Under the pieces are notes generated by a model, which saw only the letters and a list, made by a program, of their open reading frames with translations, was not told the origin of the DNA and made no database searches. The position numbers and the translations under genes were made by a program. A DNA stretch of 64,000 nucleotides from the NCBI GenBank assembly GCA_030684515.1, contig JAUXVJ010000009.1:679517-743516 (forward strand). The letters are read 5' to 3'. This stretch comes from Actinomycetota bacterium (lineage in GTDB: Bacteria > Actinomycetota > Actinomycetes > S36-B12). How positions within the stretch are numbered: position 1 is the stretch's first letter; every line of letters starts with the position of its first letter. Below are positions 34,335 to 42,628 of the stretch, one piece after another.

Positions 34335-35270
34335 TCACCCACGTCGACCCCTTCGTGCGAATATTTCGCGCCCCTGTTCGGCAAAGGCCCGCACACTGCC
34401 AACGCCAATGGAAAGGTCGTACACGGCACGGCCGCGCGCATTTGCATCCCTGCGCGCAGCGCCGGCGATGTATCTCGCTGTTCCAGCGACAAGGTCGACA
34501 CCGGTTGTGGCAAGCCGCCTTGCTCGCCCGGTACGCCGGTACAGGTTGATGCGGGTGAAGCCGTAGCCGGCAGCCAGTGACCGCGCGCGCAGGTATTTGG
34601 TCGTCGTGCGATCTTGGGGGATCCACTCAATGGCATGACCGCCACTCACCCAGCGGATTTCTCCACCTTGAGCCTTCCAGCGCAGAAACAGATCCGTGTC
34701 CTGCCCGCGCCCGGCATCGAAATATGGTTCAAAGCGCAGCCCGAACACGTGAATCAGCTTCGGCGGGAGTAGGGCATTGCCATCTGCAGCCATGCCGACA
34801 AGGTCGCCATCGCTGTATGGCTGCACATTGAAGAACCACATGTTGCTTGACCACTCCGGTGGAGTGACACCGGGCATGAGGGTGGCGGTGAGCGGACCAG
34901 CAAGCACCGCATCGGGGAACTTCTCAGCAGCGCAGGCGAATGCCTCAAGCCAGCCAGAGTCCGGTGCGCAGTCGTCATCGATGTACAGCACGGATTCATG
35001 CGGCGCTGCTTTGTCGAGAATGGCATTGCGGGCGGCTACCAGCCTTCCGGCGTTCTCGTAGATGTACTCCGTTGGCACTGAGAATTCCCCGCGGCGACGA
35101 TCGAAGATCTCTTTGGCACTGCCTTCGGGGTCGTTGTCGACGAGGACCAATCGCCAAGGTCTGGATGTCTCCTGAGCCGCCAGGGCGGTGAGCAGCGTGT
35201 GCAGACCCTCGGCCTTCTTGTAGGCGCAGATGCCGACCACGATTGTCGGCGCAGTCTGGGGAAGGTTCAT
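34335..35270 (-). CDS. Family 2 glycosyltransferase
   Basis: This 311-residue GT-A enzyme has TIVVGICAYKKAEGLHTLL, RLVLVDNDPEGSAKEI, the metal motif in VLYIDDDCAPDSGWLEA and EPYFDAGRGQDTDLFLRW. The pattern resembles succinoglycan- and rhamnan-type GT2 enzymes. The C-terminal 60 residues are amphipathic and Arg/Ala-rich, perhaps membrane-associated. Upstream, a TACGAT box lies nine bases from the ATG. Confidence 0.87.
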   Translation of the reverse strand: MNLPQTAPTIVVGICAYKKAEGLHTLLTALAAQETSRPWRLVLVDNDPEGSAKEIFDRRRGEFSVPTEYIYENAGRLVAARNAILDKAAPHESVLYIDDDCAPDSGWLEAFACAAEKFPDAVLAGPLTATLMPGVTPPEWSSNMWFFNVQPYSDGDLVGMAADGNALLPPKLIHVFGLRFEPYFDAGRGQDTDLFLRWKAQGGEIRWVSGGHAIEWIPQDRTTTKYLRARSLAAGYGFTRINLYRRTGRARRLATTGVDLVAGTARYIAGAARRDANARGRAVYDLSIGVGSVRAFAEQGREIFARRGRRG

Positions 35271-35330
35271 CGCAGTGTCATCGTAACGAGCAGCGGTGAG
35301 GTGGCCGGTCCGCCGCCAAGCAACGAGCGC

Positions 35331-36422
35331 TCACATGCGGGCGCTGAGTGCCAGTGCGTAGAACTGCTCTGCGGAGTGCGCCGCCGACCAACGGCTGCCG
35401 CGTTCTGCTCGCTGTCGACGCTCGCTGAGGTCAACTGCATCACGCTTCAGCGAGAGCCGGAGCCCTATGCGCAGTGATGCAGTGGAGGCGTCATTGAGCA
35501 CATGCAGTCCCGCGTCGTCCACCAGGACGTCAGGCGCGACGCCGACAGGCGTGCTGGTCACACGGGTGCCGGCAAGCAGCGCTTCGAAGATGGTGATCGG
35601 ACCGCCTTCAGATGTGGAGCTGACGATGAGCTCGTCGGCCTCTGCAAGCAGCGCCGATGCCGGCACGATCGCCGGATGTGTGCGCACGATGTCGGAGAGT
35701 CCACGCTGCTCGATGAGCTCGGACAGCAGTTCGAGCATTGGCCCGTCGCCGACGATGGCCAGGAAGGCTCCTCTTTCCCGCACAGTTTCTGCTTCCAAGT
35801 GGGCGGCCTCAACCAGCGCAGCCAGGTTCTTGGATGCCGTGAGTCGACTCAGCGCCAGAAGTCGCAAGCGCGCGGTGCTTGGCCACAGGTCCGTTGTGGG
35901 AGGTGCCGGCTCCAGATCTCCGCCCAGGGGGCAGATGTGCATATTGCCGGCTCGCTTGGCCTGTGATCCAGCAGCGGCCGCAGTCGACACTGCAATGTGC
36001 ATGGCTGCTCGATGATTGACGCTGGTCAGCAGCGCACTGACGATCGGCTGCAGGACATGATTGGGACTGCTGAATGTCGCATGCACGACGACAACGCACG
36101 GCACCCTGCGAGCAAGCGGGCTGCGCAGCAAAGTGAAGGCTCCTCGCGGAGTGTGAATGATGATCAGATCAGGCTGCTCGGCTGCGACCATGGCTGCCAA
36201 TGATCCAGATCCATTGCGGTCAGGTGACTGTTCGATCAAGCGATCCACCAGAGCGGCCACCTGGCCGGAGAGTTCATTGAGTTCGGGGTCGGTGGAGATC
36301 ACTGTGGTGCGCACATTGGCTGGCTGATGCCGCAGTCGCCGGATGAGCGCGAGCTCCGCTCCTCCAAAGCCGATCCCGTTGACCACTTCGACGATGCGAA
36401 TCGAATTCTGGTCCTGGCTCAC
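35331..36422 (-). CDS. Family 4 glycosyltransferase
   Basis: This 363-residue GT-B enzyme has the N-terminal donor/acceptor motif VVNGIGFGGAELAL, LLALSRLTASKNLAALVEAA at the interdomain boundary and ELIVSSTSEGGPITIFEALLAG in the C-terminal donor site. The start overlaps the upstream gene by 4 bp (GTGA, 36419-36422) and has a GAGGGCG site, so the two GT4 genes are coupled. Donor unknown. Confidence 0.88.
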   Translation of the reverse strand: MSQDQNSIRIVEVVNGIGFGGAELALIRRLRHQPANVRTTVISTDPELNELSGQVAALVDRLIEQSPDRNGSGSLAAMVAAEQPDLIIIHTPRGAFTLLRSPLARRVPCVVVVHATFSSPNHVLQPIVSALLTSVNHRAAMHIAVSTAAAAGSQAKRAGNMHICPLGGDLEPAPPTTDLWPSTARLRLLALSRLTASKNLAALVEAAHLEAETVRERGAFLAIVGDGPMLELLSELIEQRGLSDIVRTHPAIVPASALLAEADELIVSSTSEGGPITIFEALLAGTRVTSTPVGVAPDVLVDDAGLHVLNDASTASLRIGLRLSLKRDAVDLSERRQRAERGSRWSAAHSAEQFYALALSARM

Positions 36423-37579
36423 GTTGACGCCCTCTTGTCGTGCAGGGCTTCCAGGTACAGCCGGGCGTGATCATCAGCGAGTCGCTCTGAGGTGAACTTG
36501 CCCTCTGCCCAGGAGGCGGCATTGGCACCCAAGGAGGTGCGCAGCGATGCGTCATTGATCAGGCGCTCAAGGGCGTTGGCAACACTGGTGGCTGTCGGCT
36601 CGCACAGTAGGCCAGTGAGCTCGTTGATCACCACATCCTTGACCGAGCCGACGTTGGTCGCGACCACCGGCTTGCCCGACAGGGCAGCCTGAATCAGGCT
36701 CACAGGCGTGCCTTCGTTGTCGCTGGTCAGCACCAGGACGTCGGTGGCTGCCAGTAATTCGTCCACATCAGATCTCCAGCCAAGCATCTGGATGGGCAGC
36801 TGCGATCCCGCAATGCGTGCGTTCAGATCTTCGGCCGTATCCCCACCACCGGCCACGATGAACCTGAGTGGCGCATCGGGATTTCGCGCCTGAAGAATTG
36901 CGACGGCCTCGGCAAATCGATCGGCACGTTTGATGCCCGTCAGGCGACCAATGAGTGCGATAACAATCGCATCCTCGGGGATCCCCAGCGTTGCTCGAAC
37001 TCGAGTGCCATCGAATCGAGGTGTGAAGTCCAGCCCGGGTGGAATGACAGCGAACTTCTCGGGGCTTCCCACGCCGACGGCCAAGAGGTCATCGCGGACT
37101 TGTGTTCCGACAGCGACCAATCTCGAAGATCTGCTTGCAAGATACTTCTCGAGTGCGATGACTGCCTTTGTCTTGTTGGGTGAGAAGTATCCGTGCAGCA
37201 AGTGGCCGTGGAAAGTGTGGACGAGCGCAGCATTGGTTCCAGCGAGCATCGCCGCAGTGCGACCTATGACACCGGCTTTCGCAGTGTGCGTGTGAATGAT
37301 GTCTGGACGAAAATCGCGAATGGCCTTTCGTAGACGATTGACGACAAGAATGTCGTCGCCCAGTCGCACGGCTCGTCCGAGCCCATCAACACGGTGCACG
37401 GGCACGTCAGGGGCCTGAGTCAGCAGATAGTCGGCCTCATCCGGCGCGCACCAGCCGGTGTACAGCTGGTGATCGAAGCGCTCGGCATCCAGATGCCGCA
37501 TCAGGCCGACCACCTCGACAGCCGGGCCCCCGACATTCATTCGGGCGATGATGCGCATAACCCGGATGCGCCTTGTCAT
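36419..37579 (-). CDS. Family 4 glycosyltransferase
   Basis: This 386-residue GT-B enzyme has RIIARMNVGGPAVEVVGLM at the N-terminus, DIIHTHTAKAGVIGRTAA, IVIALIGRLTGIKRADRFAE and a C-terminal VLVLTSDNEGTPVSLIQAAL. The HTHTAKAG segment is shared with many WbpH/CapM-like transferases that act early in repeat-unit assembly. It sits 12 bp after the WecA-type gene, so it may add the second sugar to the lipid carrier. That order is inferred from position. Confidence 0.9.
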   Translation of the reverse strand: MTRRIRVMRIIARMNVGGPAVEVVGLMRHLDAERFDHQLYTGWCAPDEADYLLTQAPDVPVHRVDGLGRAVRLGDDILVVNRLRKAIRDFRPDIIHTHTAKAGVIGRTAAMLAGTNAALVHTFHGHLLHGYFSPNKTKAVIALEKYLASRSSRLVAVGTQVRDDLLAVGVGSPEKFAVIPPGLDFTPRFDGTRVRATLGIPEDAIVIALIGRLTGIKRADRFAEAVAILQARNPDAPLRFIVAGGGDTAEDLNARIAGSQLPIQMLGWRSDVDELLAATDVLVLTSDNEGTPVSLIQAALSGKPVVATNVGSVKDVVINELTGLLCEPTATSVANALERLINDASLRTSLGANAASWAEGKFTSERLADDHARLYLEALHDKRAST

Positions 37580-37591
37580 AGGCGCAGTCTG

Positions 37592-38539
37592 TCATCGGTA
37601 GACAAGAGTGAGCGCGAAGGCGCCGATCCCCGCGGCCAGCATGATTGCCTCCAAAGTGAAGACTGAGGAACGAACGCTCATGCCGGCGCCTTGCAGGCGA
37701 TGACTCAGGTGGTCGCGACCGGCAGTGAAGGGATGGATCCCTCGGCGCATTCGGCTGACGATCACAAACGTGGTGTCCAGCAGTGGCAGTGCTGCGACCA
37801 GAATCGGGATGAGAAGAGTCACCGGAACATCGGCGTAGGCAACCTTCAACTGCAGAGTCAGTGCGGCGAGCAAGGTGCCAAGAAAATAGGCGCCGGAGTC
37901 GCCCATGTAGACGCGTGCTGGATTCCAGTTGTACACAAGGAAGCCAGCTGCAGTTCCAGCCAGTGCGAAGCCGAGCAATGCGATGAGAATCTGTCCGCAG
38001 GCGGCAGCCACTGCAGATGCGATCAATGCTGAAACCAGCACAGTTGCCCCGGCTAACCCATCGGAATTGTCGAGCAGGTTCACGCCGTTAATCAGCGCCA
38101 TCACCCAAAGAATCACGATCACGCCATTGATCCACTGGTTGTCAGTGATCATGACTGTGTTGCGCAGAGCAAATGCGATGGACAATCCGACAAGCCCTTG
38201 CAGCAGCAGTCGAATCGCCGGGCTCAGCCCACGTTTGTCATCGACATATCCGATCGCCGCGGCAGCGATCGCGGGCAACAGAATGCCAAGTGCTTCTTCG
38301 AGTACGACGGGCTCATCGCCTCGCGAGAGCACCAGCAGCGCAGAAGCGGAGAAGGCGATAGCGATGGCGACGCCGCCGAGCTTGGGGATGGCATAGGCCT
38401 GCACCTTGCGACCGCCGTCTGGGTGATCCACGATGTCATAACGATGAGCAATGGCAATGCTCAACCAGACCAGTGCAGCGCTCAGGGCAAGTGCACCGAA
38501 AAAGGCCAACAGCGCAAAGGCGGGGGCCAGGTCGTCCAC
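37592..38539 (-). CDS. Undecaprenyl-phosphate sugar-1-phosphate transferase (WecA/TagO family)
   Basis: This 315-residue polytopic enzyme of the MraY superfamily starts lipid-linked glycan synthesis by moving HexNAc-1-phosphate from a UDP-sugar to undecaprenyl phosphate. Motifs: GYVDDKRGL (Asp-Asp), NLLDNSDGLAGA, VYMGDSGAYFLGTLLA and the cytoplasmic HPFTAGRDHLSHRL loop. About ten membrane segments are predicted. In actinobacteria this family also includes the housekeeping arabinogalactan or teichoic acid primer. The GTG start shares one base with the stop of the upstream SDR gene. It is the only initiating transferase seen here. Confidence 0.93.
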   Translation of the reverse strand: MDDLAPAFALLAFFGALALSAALVWLSIAIAHRYDIVDHPDGGRKVQAYAIPKLGGVAIAIAFSASALLVLSRGDEPVVLEEALGILLPAIAAAAIGYVDDKRGLSPAIRLLLQGLVGLSIAFALRNTVMITDNQWINGVIVILWVMALINGVNLLDNSDGLAGATVLVSALIASAVAAACGQILIALLGFALAGTAAGFLVYNWNPARVYMGDSGAYFLGTLLAALTLQLKVAYADVPVTLLIPILVAALPLLDTTFVIVSRMRRGIHPFTAGRDHLSHRLQGAGMSVRSSVFTLEAIMLAAGIGAFALTLVYR

Positions 38540-39507
38540 TAGACCGACCGCGCCCGCAAATCTGTGGAGACATCGCTGATGATCTCTTCAAGAGTCTTGG
38601 TGGGTGTCCAGCCAAGAAGCTCGTGAATGCGCGTGGTGTCGGGCCGTCGACGCTGCATATCCTCGAAGCCATGCTCGTATGCCTGCTCGTAGGGGATGAG
38701 CGAGATCTCACTGGATGAGTGCAATTGGGAGCGAATAGCCTCAGCAAGACCCAGCATGCTGATCTCATCGGCATTTCCGACGTTGAAGGCCTTGCCCTCA
38801 GCGTCGCGATTGTCCATCAGGCCCATCAGGGCTTGGACTGCATCGCTGACGTGGCAGAAGCATCGACTCTGAGTGCCGTCGCCGTAGACCGTGATCGGAG
38901 CATTGCGCAGTGCCTGCTCAACGAATCTGGGCACGACCATGCCGTACTGCCCAACTTGGCGAGGTCCAACAGTGTTGAACAGCCGGGCGATGACGGTCGG
39001 CAGCCCCTTCTCGGCCCAGTAGCCATAGGCCAGGACTTCCTCGATGGACTTCGCGGCGCTGTAGGACCATCGCGACTTCAAAGGTGAGCCCAGAATTCGG
39101 TCGTCCTCTTCGCCCAGCGCATCGGATGTGTTCTTGCCGTAGATCTCACTCGTGGAGGTCACCAGCACCTTGCGGCCGTACTTGTGGCACTTCTCCAGCA
39201 CGATGTCGCTGCCGCGCACGTTGATGGCCAGACTCTCTAGGGGACGCTGCACGATGAGATTGACACCGACCGCGGCGGCCAGGTGGAAGACACGATCAAC
39301 GCCTTGCACCACCTCATCGACCAGAGCGGCTTTCAGGATCGAGCCGTTGACGAACTCGACATCTGGATTGTTCGCGTGTTGACGGATGTTCTCGTGGCGA
39401 CCTGTCGACAGATCATCGAGGATCACGACCGAATCCCCGTCTTGGACGAGTCGGTCAACCAGATGGGATCCGATGAAGCCGGCGCCACCAGTGACGAGCG
39501 TTCTCAC
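38539..39507 (-). CDS. Extended SDR, nucleotide-sugar epimerase/decarboxylase-like
   Basis: This gives 322 residues from GTG 39507, preceded by GAGG at good spacing; an upstream start at 39546 is less likely. The cofactor motif is TLVTGGAGFIGSHLVDRL, the catalytic Ser/Thr lies in VLVTSTSEIYGKN and Tyr-x3-Lys in WSYSAAKSIEEV. The arrangement (IVQRPLESLAINVRGSD, RLFNTVGPRQVGQYGMVVPRFV) is near that of UDP-glucuronate decarboxylases and related 4-epimerases. It may convert a UDP-uronate to a pentose or change configuration at C4. It overlaps the WecA-type gene by one base. Confidence 0.85.
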   Translation of the reverse strand: MRTLVTGGAGFIGSHLVDRLVQDGDSVVILDDLSTGRHENIRQHANNPDVEFVNGSILKAALVDEVVQGVDRVFHLAAAVGVNLIVQRPLESLAINVRGSDIVLEKCHKYGRKVLVTSTSEIYGKNTSDALGEEDDRILGSPLKSRWSYSAAKSIEEVLAYGYWAEKGLPTVIARLFNTVGPRQVGQYGMVVPRFVEQALRNAPITVYGDGTQSRCFCHVSDAVQALMGLMDNRDAEGKAFNVGNADEISMLGLAEAIRSQLHSSSEISLIPYEQAYEHGFEDMQRRRPDTTRIHELLGWTPTKTLEEIISDVSTDLRARSV

Positions 39508-39570
39508 GATCGTCCTCAACTCTCGCCTGACGTAAGTGCTGCGCAACTCCGGTGATGTTGCGAGTGAACT

Positions 39571-40695
39571 CTATACACCCGGTACTGACCGCACGAAGGT
39601 CTTAGGGCCTGAGTTGCGAAGGAATTCCATCTGCGATTCGCTGGGCGGCGCGTCCTCGCCGTGTATCCATACCGTTTGCTCGGCTGGAAAGTCCTTGAGT
39701 ATGCGCAGAGCCAGTGGGCAGTTGCGCGCGATGCTGCCGATCACCACTGCGTCAAAACGGCCGGCTCGTAGCTCTCGCTTCAACGAACGGCTGTGTGATT
39801 GGCGCTCCTGGCTTGAGCGCGAAGTCATTGGTACGACAGAGGTATAGCCGAATCCTCGGCCATACAAGTCACGGCTGTAGGCGTTGCCCTCATATATGTA
39901 TGAAGCCGGATACATGGACTGGCAATTCGCGCCGAGCAGCTGCTTGAGACCGATCAAAGCAAGCACGCTCTGGTAGTCAGGTGAGAGTGGAAGCTGGGCA
40001 TCAACAAAGAGCACGCGCTCGGCTCCCTGCAGGCCGCTCGCCTCCAAGAGATAGCGAGCCATCGCCTCAGAAGTCAGATGCGATGTGAAGTGTTCGCGGA
40101 AGGCCATGCCGACCCACGCAGGTGCGATGTCACCCGAATGGGAGACATGATCCAGTACTCCTCGCATTGCAGCCTTCGGATAGTGGACAAGCGAATGTCG
40201 CGGAATGTCATGAGCATCGACCATGAGTGGCAGGGAGCCCGCCGCGAGAATCTCCAGGTGCCGAAAGCAGTCCCAGCCCGCCTTGCGGTGCGTCACGCTG
40301 AAGTGTGCGCTGGCGTAGGTGCGCAGGTACTCATCTTCATCGTCGAAGGAGTACGCCGCGCCCGGCCGAATCGCGCTGATCAACTCGGTCTTCGCCGCTG
40401 CCATTGACAGGGGTGGCTTGGGGTAGCTGAACGAGATCGGCCAGATCCCCTGCTCGCTGAAGCAGCATTGCACCGCATCAATGATGTCCTGCGCAATTGG
40501 AAATTGCAGATCCCAATCGGCGTGCTGTCCCTGCGGTATCCGCGATAGGAGTGCATTGACGTCGTCGGTCTGCACCGGGGTGATTGGATTCATCGTCGGA
40601 TTGGCAAAAGCGTCGCGCTTGCGAGGCAGACGAGCCAAGCGGGCTGAACTCACTTGCTTGACTCTGTTCAAATCAAGAACGCTGGCCAGTGACAT
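39571..40695 (-). CDS. Unknown glycan-locus protein, possible glycosyltransferase
   Basis: I do not recognise this 374-residue soluble protein. Its centre (HFSVTHRKAGWDCFRHLEIL followed by AAGSLPLMVDAHDIP) resembles the Glu-containing donor loop of GT-B or exostosin-like transferases (a Trp-Asp-x-x-Arg-x-x-E-x-LAAG pattern). A second half (VLFVDAQLPLSPDYQSVLALI...) looks like another Rossmann-like domain ending in DAVVIGSIARNCPLALRIL. No signal peptide or membrane helix is seen. The neighbours are two extended SDRs, so a role in the same glycan is likely. Confidence 0.65.
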   Translation of the reverse strand: MSLASVLDLNRVKQVSSARLARLPRKRDAFANPTMNPITPVQTDDVNALLSRIPQGQHADWDLQFPIAQDIIDAVQCCFSEQGIWPISFSYPKPPLSMAAAKTELISAIRPGAAYSFDDEDEYLRTYASAHFSVTHRKAGWDCFRHLEILAAGSLPLMVDAHDIPRHSLVHYPKAAMRGVLDHVSHSGDIAPAWVGMAFREHFTSHLTSEAMARYLLEASGLQGAERVLFVDAQLPLSPDYQSVLALIGLKQLLGANCQSMYPASYIYEGNAYSRDLYGRGFGYTSVVPMTSRSSQERQSHSRSLKRELRAGRFDAVVIGSIARNCPLALRILKDFPAEQTVWIHGEDAPPSESQMEFLRNSGPKTFVRSVPGV

Positions 40696-40784
40696 TGCGG
40701 GAAGTCTCGCATGTCATACGTGCAGCTGTCTGTGTTGACAGTCCGGCTGCAAGTCACGCGCCGCAGGCGGCATGATGGCCGATT

Positions 40785-41708
40785 GTGAGAATCCTGGTGA
40801 CCGGCGGCGCGGGATTCATCGGTGCCAATCTTGTGCGCGAACTGTGCCAGCGCCAGCATGACGTCACGGTGCTGGATGATCTGTCGACTGGCGTAACGAG
40901 CAACCTTGAGGGACTGCCAGTGCAGATGCTCGAGGGTTCGGTGGTTGACGCCACCACAGTTGCCTCGGCTGTTTCTGGAGTTGATGCGGTGGTGCACCTT
41001 GCAGCGCGAGGCGCAGTCGCGCGGTCGATAGCTGATCCAGCAGCAACCCACGAAGTCAACGCCACCGGCACACTGAACGTATTGCTCGCTGCCCGTGACA
41101 CTGGAGCGCACGTGGTCTTCACTTCGTCGTCATCTGTCTATGGCGCCAACACTGAGCTGCCACAGCATGAGGAGATGTGGATGCAGCCCTTGTCGCCATA
41201 TGGGGCGAGCAAGATGGCTGCTGAGTCATATGCGCTGGCTTTTCGCGAAGTCTTCGCGATGGACGTCCTCGTACTTCGCCTGTTCAACGTCTACGGACCA
41301 TGGCAGCGACCCGACCATCAATACGCGGCAGCGATCCCGCGTTTCGCCCAGAGCGCGCTGCTGGATCGCACCGTGGAAGTGCACAGCGATGGCTATCAGA
41401 CTCGCGATTTCACGCACGTCGCGTCGGTGGTGGACGTGATTGTGCGATCAGTTGATCAACGATTGACATGGCCTCGGCCTGTGAATCTGGCCTTCGGGAG
41501 AAGTGTCAGCATCAACGATGTGATTGCGGCAATCGAGGCGCAAACGGGAAAGCATCTCAAGCAGGAGCATCGGGCGGCGCGTGCAGGTGAGATTCGCAAT
41601 TCACTAAGTGACCCGGAGTTGCTCAGCCGACTGTTCCCTGACCTCCAGCCCGTCGCACTGGCCGCTGGCATCGCATCGGTGCTCGCTTGGTTGAGCGCGC
41701 ATCAGTAG
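40785..41708 (+). CDS. Extended SDR, UDP-glucose 4-epimerase-like
   Basis: This encodes 307 residues from GTG 40785. It opens MRILVTGGAGFIGANLVREL, has the catalytic Ser in VVFTSSSSVYGAN and the Tyr-x3-Lys in LSPYGASKMAAESYAL, then VLRLFNVYGPWQRPDHQYAA and HSDGYQTRDFTHV. These match the UDP-glucose 4-epimerase/GalE-like group. It should interconvert UDP-hexose or UDP-HexNAc epimers for the polymer. It is divergent from 39571-40695 and followed by a methyltransferase gene. Confidence 0.87.
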   Translation: MRILVTGGAGFIGANLVRELCQRQHDVTVLDDLSTGVTSNLEGLPVQMLEGSVVDATTVASAVSGVDAVVHLAARGAVARSIADPAATHEVNATGTLNVLLAARDTGAHVVFTSSSSVYGANTELPQHEEMWMQPLSPYGASKMAAESYALAFREVFAMDVLVLRLFNVYGPWQRPDHQYAAAIPRFAQSALLDRTVEVHSDGYQTRDFTHVASVVDVIVRSVDQRLTWPRPVNLAFGRSVSINDVIAAIEAQTGKHLKQEHRAARAGEIRNSLSDPELLSRLFPDLQPVALAAGIASVLAWLSAHQ

Positions 41709-41758
41709 TCGGAACTGTCTCGCCTAGTCACGCACCCAGTGAATTGTTGCGGCTTGGA

Positions 41759-41764
41759 TATTCT
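41759..41764 (+). promoter_or_regulatory. -10 box six bases before GTG 41771 (leaderless type)
   Basis: TATTCT, six bases, then GTG. No ribosome binding site is present. The box supports GTG 41771 over an in-frame start at 41687 inside the preceding gene. Confidence 0.5.
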
Positions 41765-41770
41765 GCGCGC

Positions 41771-42547
41771 GTGAATCCAGCCGACTTATGGGAAACGACT
41801 GCGCCAACTGATGACGGGCCGTGGCCAGTCATTGAAGCTCGCGAACACCAACTCTTCTCCGATGTGATTGAAGTGCTACGCCCGAAGGTTCTTGTTGAAT
41901 TCGGGTCTTGGGAGGGAGCCTCAGCGCTCGCGTGGGCGCGCGAAGCGCGCGATCGCAATATCGAAACCAAGATCATCTGCATTGATACCTGGCTGGGTTC
42001 TCCGGAGCATTGGAGAAATGCTCTGCCTGACACTGAGTGGAGCCAGGACCACTTGCGCCTGTCCCAAGGCGAACCCACCCTGATCAACACTTTTCGCAAT
42101 GCGGTTCTTGTCCAGGGTTTCGGATCGAAAATCTCGCCATTGCGAGCGACTTCAGAATGCGGAAGTGAGTACTTGCGTGCGCAGGGGATCCAAGCCGATG
42201 CCGTGTACGTTGACGCGAACCACGACCACTACGCAGTGGCGAATGACTTGAGATTCGCAAGGTCCATTCTCAGTGCGCGCGGAATCATCGCGGGCGATGA
42301 TTGGGCGCATCCGCCGATCAAGCGTGCGGTGCTTGAGTTCGCCTTGCGAGTGCACCACGACATCCTGGTGGCACCTGGCAGAGTCAACTTCGTGCTCATC
42401 TCGCGCCGCCGTACAGATGGCCTTGCGCAGCAGTTCGTCGAACGCGGGTACGAGCGTGAGAGTCTCAGATCCTTGGGGTTGAGCGTGGCTCGAACCCAAA
42501 CCCGTGCCCTGGGAAGGCAAATCCTCAAGGGATCACGCCAGTCGTAG
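41771..42547 (+). CDS. Class I methyltransferase, CmcI/Methyltransf_24-like
   Basis: This encodes 258 residues from GTG 41771. Motif I is VLVEFGSWEGASALAWAREA, then IICIDTWLGSPEHW, AVYVDANHDHYAVANDLRFA and IIAGDDWAHPPIKRAVLEF. These are the features of metal-assisted O-methyltransferases such as CmcI and TylF relatives, with the acidic and His residues that bind the metal. It probably O-methylates a glycan sugar. The neighbouring epimerase gene ends 62 bp upstream. Confidence 0.82.
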   Translation: MNPADLWETTAPTDDGPWPVIEAREHQLFSDVIEVLRPKVLVEFGSWEGASALAWAREARDRNIETKIICIDTWLGSPEHWRNALPDTEWSQDHLRLSQGEPTLINTFRNAVLVQGFGSKISPLRATSECGSEYLRAQGIQADAVYVDANHDHYAVANDLRFARSILSARGIIAGDDWAHPPIKRAVLEFALRVHHDILVAPGRVNFVLISRRRTDGLAQQFVERGYERESLRSLGLSVARTQTRALGRQILKGSRQS

Positions 42548-42628
42548 CTCCTAGCCCAGTCCAATGTTGCTGACGCTTGCCTGAGTGCAGCTAGCAAGTT
42601 CAGCGGGGGTCGATGCGAGAATCACGCA

